Below, piece by piece: positions 7,826-11,067 of a stretch of 11,067 nucleotides of DNA; the first letter of the stretch is position 1, and every line of letters starts with the position of its first letter. The notes under the pieces are model-generated. The model saw only the letters and a list, made by a program, of their open reading frames with translations. It made no database searches and was not told the DNA's origin. Both the position numbers and the translations under genes were made by a program. Origin of the DNA: Clostridia bacterium (GTDB lineage Bacteria > Bacillota > Clostridia > Christensenellales > UBA1242); the NCBI GenBank assembly GCA_017399515.1, contig JAFQBZ010000059.1:1-11067 (forward strand). The letters are read 5' to 3'.

Positions 7826-8129
7826 AAATCTCTTCTAAAAAATAAACATCTTTCCCTTTTGAAATTGCATAATTTATTTCATTTCGTGTTGATGAACCAA
7901 TGTAACCACCAACATTAACAACATAAATCGCATTCGAAATATCAATTTTTTTATAGTGTGCGTTAACAATTTTTTCTAACTCTTCTTGAGTTGTTTTTTC
8001 TTTGTCTAAATCATAAACACATTGAATAACACACCAACCATGCTTCTTTTCTAAATCTCTTGCAATTCTTTGCATTTCAGTTGAAAAACGCATACTTCCA
8101 CAAATAGTCACAACTTTAACATCTTGCAT
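7824..8129 (-). CDS. Nucleoside 2-deoxyribosyltransferase-like small protein
   Basis: A 101-residue single-domain protein with the Rossmann-like pattern of the nucleoside 2-deoxyribosyltransferase superfamily and related short uncharacterised proteins. Seen: a first strand and loop VVTICGSMRF (6-15); AHYKKIDISNAIYVVN (57-72), with an Asp in the position used for ligand contact; and GYIGSSTRNEINYA (75-88), where Glu84 matches the catalytic Glu of the family. A plausible role is cleavage or transfer of the glycosidic bond of a (deoxy)nucleoside or nucleotide; the substrate cannot be read from sequence. An upstream ATG at 8201 would add 24 residues overlapping uvrC with no ribosome site; the ATG at 8129 has AAAGGGG seven bases before it and begins just ahead of the conserved strand. 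It lies 13 bases after the uvrC stop, so the two are probably co-transcribed, consistent with a nucleotide- or DNA-damage-related role. Confidence 0.8.
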   Translation of the reverse strand: MQDVKVVTICGSMRFSTEMQRIARDLEKKHGWCVIQCVYDLDKEKTTQEELEKIVNAHYKKIDISNAIYVVNVGGYIGSSTRNEINYAISKGKDVYFLEEI

Positions 8130-8142
8130 AAACAAACCCCTT

Positions 8143-9981
8143 TTATCTCGTAATATCTTTATGAAAATAATCAAAAATCGTTTTTGCGTGTTCCTTTCCA
8201 ATACCCTGAACTTTCATAAGGTCACTTTCACTTGCTTTTGAAATTGCCTCAACTGACTTAAAGTGCTTAATTAACGCTTGAACTTTAACCTTTCCAACCC
8301 CTTCAATATCTAAAAGTGCACTCTTTAACGATTTTCCTCGAAGTTCTCTGTGGAAAGTTATTGCAAATCTATGCGCCTCATCTCTTATTCTTTGAATAAG
8401 TTTAAGAGCATAGTCACTCTTTTTCAAAACAATAGTATCTTTGCTTTTTGTTGTGCAAATTTCTTCATTTTTCTCTGCTATTGAAATTAATGGAATGTCA
8501 AGTTCTAACTTATCTAAAATCTCTTTAACTGCGTTAAGTTGACCAAATCCTCCATCAATAATGATAAGGTCAGGTCTTTTATTGAAATTTTCTTTAAGTT
8601 CAATAAGATCAGTAAGCCTTCTTGAAAGTGTTTCTCTCATCGACTCAAAATCATCATTTCCAATTTCTGCAGTGATTTTAAACTTACGATATTCTTTATA
8701 TGCAGGTTCACCGCCTTCAAAAACAACCATGCTGGCAACACTGTTTGTGCCACTAATATGCGAAATATCATAACATTCAATTCGATTTAATCTCTTCAAA
8801 TTTAAAATGTTTTTAAGTGTTTCAAGCGCATCAATAGTCATTTTATACTTTTTATCAATTCTTTCTTTTGAATGCAATAAATACTCTTCTGCATTTTTTA
8901 AACAGTTTTCCAAAAGTTCAACTTTAAGCCCAATTTTAGGAATTGTGATTTTGATAACTTTTCCAAACAAATTCAATAAATAAGTTTGAAGCATTTCTTT
9001 TTGCTCTTCACTGAAATCTTTAACCACAATCTCTTTTGGGCACATATTTTCACCAGACGAATAATAGTTAGAAATAAATTGAAGAAGCAAGTCATTTTTA
9101 TCACCCACAACTTCGGTTATTCCAAAGTTCACCTGACCAACATTCTTTCCTGCTCTAATCATCATAACATTGATTGCATAAACCTCGTCTTGCTCTGCAA
9201 TTACAAAAATATCAATGTTCTTTTCTCCTGCAAGATTCGTGATGATTTCTTTTTCAATATTTTCAATCGATTTCAAATTATTTCTGCAAACAAGTGCGTC
9301 TTCAAACTTTAATTCACTTGAAAACTTATCCATCTTTTGCCTAATTTGTTTCTTAATGTCACCTGTTTTTCCATTCAAAAAATCAACAACATTTTGAAGC
9401 ATTTCTAAATATTTGTCTTCATTTTCGGCAGAAACACAAGGCGCTAAACAATTTCCTATTGTTCCGTGAAGACATGGTCTTTCATTTCTTGCCTTTTTGT
9501 CAAAGTTTATATTGCACCACCTGATTGGATACGCCGACTTAATAAGGCTTAAAAGTTCGGAAATTCGAGTTCCTGTGACATAAGGTCCAAAAATAAGCAC
9601 ATTCGGTTTAGATTTTGGTCTTCTAACAATTTGAACCCTTGGAAATCTTTCATTCATATCAATTTGAAGATAAGGAAACGACTTGTCATCTTTAAGCAAA
9701 ATATTATATTTTGGCATATATTCTTTAATCAAATTACACTCAAGTGAAAACGCATCAAGTTCACTGTTTGTAAGAATATAGTCAAAATGGTCAACATTAG
9801 AAACAAGCGCGTAAGTTTTTGGACGCTTTGGGCTAGCATCAAAATAACTCTTCACCCTTTTTTTGAGTGATTTTGCTTTTCCAACATAAATAACCTCGCC
9901 GTCTATATTTTTCATAATATAAACGCCGGGGTTATCTGGAAGTTCTGTTTTCACTCTGTTTAACAATTCTGCTTGATTCAT
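8143..9981 (-). CDS. uvrC: Excinuclease ABC subunit C
   Basis: Nuclease of nucleotide excision repair; with UvrA and UvrB it cuts the damaged strand on both sides of a lesion. At 612 residues it is full length. Domains in order: N-terminal GIY-YIG nuclease (PGVYIMK 18-24, IYVGKAKSLKKR 31-42, Glu81) for the 3' cut; a four-Cys region C156, C170, C178, C182 (RPCLHGTIGNCLAPC) at the positions known to hold an iron-sulfur cluster; the UvrB-interacting UVR motif at about 208-242; an RNase H-like nuclease for the 5' cut (CYDISHISG with D405, IIDGG with D476, RDEAHRFA with H537); and tandem helix-hairpin-helix motifs at about 556-605. All key residues appear intact. The ATG at 9981 fits the usual distance to PGVY, but no ribosome site precedes it and the -10 box ends six bases upstream, so the mRNA may be leaderless. 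Confidence 0.97.
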   Translation of the reverse strand: MNQAELLNRVKTELPDNPGVYIMKNIDGEVIYVGKAKSLKKRVKSYFDASPKRPKTYALVSNVDHFDYILTNSELDAFSLECNLIKEYMPKYNILLKDDKSFPYLQIDMNERFPRVQIVRRPKSKPNVLIFGPYVTGTRISELLSLIKSAYPIRWCNINFDKKARNERPCLHGTIGNCLAPCVSAENEDKYLEMLQNVVDFLNGKTGDIKKQIRQKMDKFSSELKFEDALVCRNNLKSIENIEKEIITNLAGEKNIDIFVIAEQDEVYAINVMMIRAGKNVGQVNFGITEVVGDKNDLLLQFISNYYSSGENMCPKEIVVKDFSEEQKEMLQTYLLNLFGKVIKITIPKIGLKVELLENCLKNAEEYLLHSKERIDKKYKMTIDALETLKNILNLKRLNRIECYDISHISGTNSVASMVVFEGGEPAYKEYRKFKITAEIGNDDFESMRETLSRRLTDLIELKENFNKRPDLIIIDGGFGQLNAVKEILDKLELDIPLISIAEKNEEICTTKSKDTIVLKKSDYALKLIQRIRDEAHRFAITFHRELRGKSLKSALLDIEGVGKVKVQALIKHFKSVEAISKASESDLMKVQGIGKEHAKTIFDYFHKDITR

Positions 9982-9987
9982 AAATCA

Positions 9988-9996
9988 ATTATAACA
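9988..9996 (-). promoter_or_regulatory. Extended -10 promoter of uvrC, apparently giving a leaderless mRNA
   Basis: TGTTATAAT (9996-9988) matches an extended -10 element exactly. The -35 region is poor (TTTTTA at 17-base spacing) but T-rich. The expected transcript start, about seven bases downstream, coincides with the A of the uvrC ATG at 9981. There is no purine-rich ribosome site in between. Confidence 0.65.
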
Positions 9997-10031
9997 TAAT
10001 AAATAAAAAATAAAAAGTAATGAATTACATT

Positions 10032-11042
10032 TTAAAAATATCTTTCATTAACCACTTTAATTAAGTCTGTTGCTTTGTCAAAATCTAAAATGTGAGAAAG
10101 CCTTTGATATGCAGTATGAAGCACCCTATTTTTTTCAACAGTTCTGCCGTCAAGACATCTTTTCATTGATTTAAAAACCTTTTCAAGTGCTGCATAGCAA
10201 ATTTCAGCATGCTCACCAACAAGTGATTCAATTTCACTGAATCTGCCTGAATTAATTATATTTTTTGTTTTTAAATAAGATTTAATATCTTCATTTGGTT
10301 TAAACAAAATTGAAAGTCTAGCAAGTAAAAATTCTTCAACTCTTTGAGTGCTGAAATATGGGTCACTTTCTTTAACAAGCATAAAATTATCAATAAGTTT
10401 TAATCCACTTTTTGAAATCAACACATTTTTTGAATGCACATCAGGAATGCTACACTTTCCTTCTTCAAACATTTTGGCTATTGAAGTGATAAATTCATCA
10501 AGTCTAGCATCCGGCATAGACTCAATGTAAGTGTTTGCAAAAATATAATCACCAATATATCCACGAAGAATCTCAAGATATAAACTCATGTTTTGCTCTG
10601 GAAAAATAATTGCATTTTCAAATTCTTCATAAGAACAAACATTTTGAAATAAATGATAACTCTTTCTAAGTTTTGAAACAAATAAACTTCTGCCTTTAAT
10701 TTGTTCTTCTAAAATATAAAACTTAGCCGGTTTATTTTTAAAAGCAAATATTGATTTTTTTGGTTCAACTGAAAGCCAATCATAAATTTGAGGAACGGAA
10801 TAACCACTTTGAGAAAATCTAAGAATTTCTTCACAATATTCGTTAAAATATAAATTTAAAAAATAAGCATTTCTAGGGTCTTTGGTATATTCTTTCAAAA
10901 TATATTTGTCATCAAGAAAATAAGCAATTCCCTCTGTTCCTTTAATTGCTTTAAGTTTAGATAATTTAGATATAACATTTTGCATAAACATATCTTTATG
11001 TTCTTTTGACATAGAAGATATATCAACATCGAAATTCATCAT
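10032..11042 (-). CDS. Protein-kinase-like (PKL fold) protein of unknown function
   Basis: 336 residues with a faint but ordered kinase pattern. GTEGIAYFLDDKYILKEY (35-52) resembles the nucleotide-binding hairpin and its lysine (K50); E68 or E71 could be the helix-C glutamate; PQIYDW and YILEEQIKGRSLF (109-121) resemble the hinge; IPDVHSKNVLI (199-209) has the D-x4-N catalytic loop spacing (D201, N206); and KLIDNF (215-220) matches the DFG position with D218. The His of the usual HxD motif is missing. This suggests a kinase or aminoglycoside-phosphotransferase-like fold, active or not; the substrate is unknown. The remaining ~115 residues are helical, with no recognised domain. Start: two tandem ATG codons at 11042 and 11039 follow GGGAG, preferred over an ATG at 11054 that precedes this site. 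No signal peptide or membrane segment. 50 bases separate it from uvrC. Confidence 0.72.
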   Translation of the reverse strand: MMNFDVDISSMSKEHKDMFMQNVISKLSKLKAIKGTEGIAYFLDDKYILKEYTKDPRNAYFLNLYFNEYCEEILRFSQSGYSVPQIYDWLSVEPKKSIFAFKNKPAKFYILEEQIKGRSLFVSKLRKSYHLFQNVCSYEEFENAIIFPEQNMSLYLEILRGYIGDYIFANTYIESMPDARLDEFITSIAKMFEEGKCSIPDVHSKNVLISKSGLKLIDNFMLVKESDPYFSTQRVEEFLLARLSILFKPNEDIKSYLKTKNIINSGRFSEIESLVGEHAEICYAALEKVFKSMKRCLDGRTVEKNRVLHTAYQRLSHILDFDKATDLIKVVNERYF

Positions 11043-11047
11043 ATCCA

Positions 11048-11052
11048 CTCCC
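11048..11052 (-). promoter_or_regulatory. Shine-Dalgarno GGGAG of the kinase-like gene
   Basis: GGGAG with a five-base spacer to the ATG at 11042 and eight to the ATG at 11039. It excludes the longer start at 11054, whose own codon abuts this site. Only 13 bases lie beyond 11054, so the promoter of this gene cannot be judged. Confidence 0.6.
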
Positions 11053-11067
11053 ATATATAGTTATTAT

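Noticed and set aside
8130..8201. Longer start for the deoxyribosyltransferase-like gene, adding 24 residues
   Set aside because: The extension overlaps uvrC, has no ribosome site, and is hydrophobic/basic without family resemblance; the ATG at 8129 has a site and correct length.
10005..10031. Possible terminator after the kinase-like gene (GTAA-TTCA-TTAC followed by T-rich sequence)
   Set aside because: The stem is only four to five A:T-rich pairs; too weak to call, although the T-rich tail means some termination is possible.
11053..11059. TATATAT as a -10 box for the kinase-like gene
   Set aside because: It abuts the ribosome site, so the transcript would begin inside or after it; too little upstream sequence is present to judge.

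Overview
The window is AT-rich chromosomal DNA in which every supported gene lies on the minus strand, so transcription runs from high to low coordinates. Gene content (whiA, a DnaE with an intact PHP domain, a MurB followed by a PHP phosphatase-like gene), AGGAG-type ribosome sites, TATAAT promoters and the standard genetic code (TGG for Trp) point to a low-GC Bacillota bacterium, most likely an uncultured Clostridia lineage rather than a Mollicute. This assignment is an inference from gene content, not a database match.

Layout in transcription order. (1) 11042-10032: a protein-kinase-like protein of unknown role. (2) 9981-7824: uvrC and, 13 bases downstream, a small protein related to nucleoside 2-deoxyribosyltransferases; the unit starts from an extended -10 box almost touching the uvrC start codon and ends in a hairpin that overlaps the last stop codon. 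(3) 7760-4229: a membrane-anchored solute-binding-like protein, murB, and a PHP-domain protein with a long disordered tail; the last two genes overlap by 41 bases, and the unit ends in a strong hairpin at 4164-4194. (4) 4114 to the window edge: whiA and dnaE, overlapping and driven by a TTGAAT-N16-TATAAT promoter directly behind that terminator. dnaE runs off the low end of the window without its C-terminus.

Functionally the window mixes DNA replication and repair (DnaE, UvrC), cell-wall precursor synthesis (MurB), growth and division control (WhiA), and several accessory proteins whose roles cannot be read from sequence. The order uvrC / murB / PHP / whiA / dnaE resembles a conserved clostridial neighbourhood, but hprK, rapZ and yvcK, which I would expect inside it, are absent; the deoxyribosyltransferase-like and solute-binding-like genes sit where hprK would be. 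There are no RNA genes, CRISPR arrays, insertion sequences or phage genes, and no gene-free stretch above about 120 bases. I see no convincing new multi-gene system. The most unusual items are the orphan solute-binding protein, a MurB with altered conserved residues, the PHP protein's tail, the kinase-like protein, and the apparently leaderless uvrC start.
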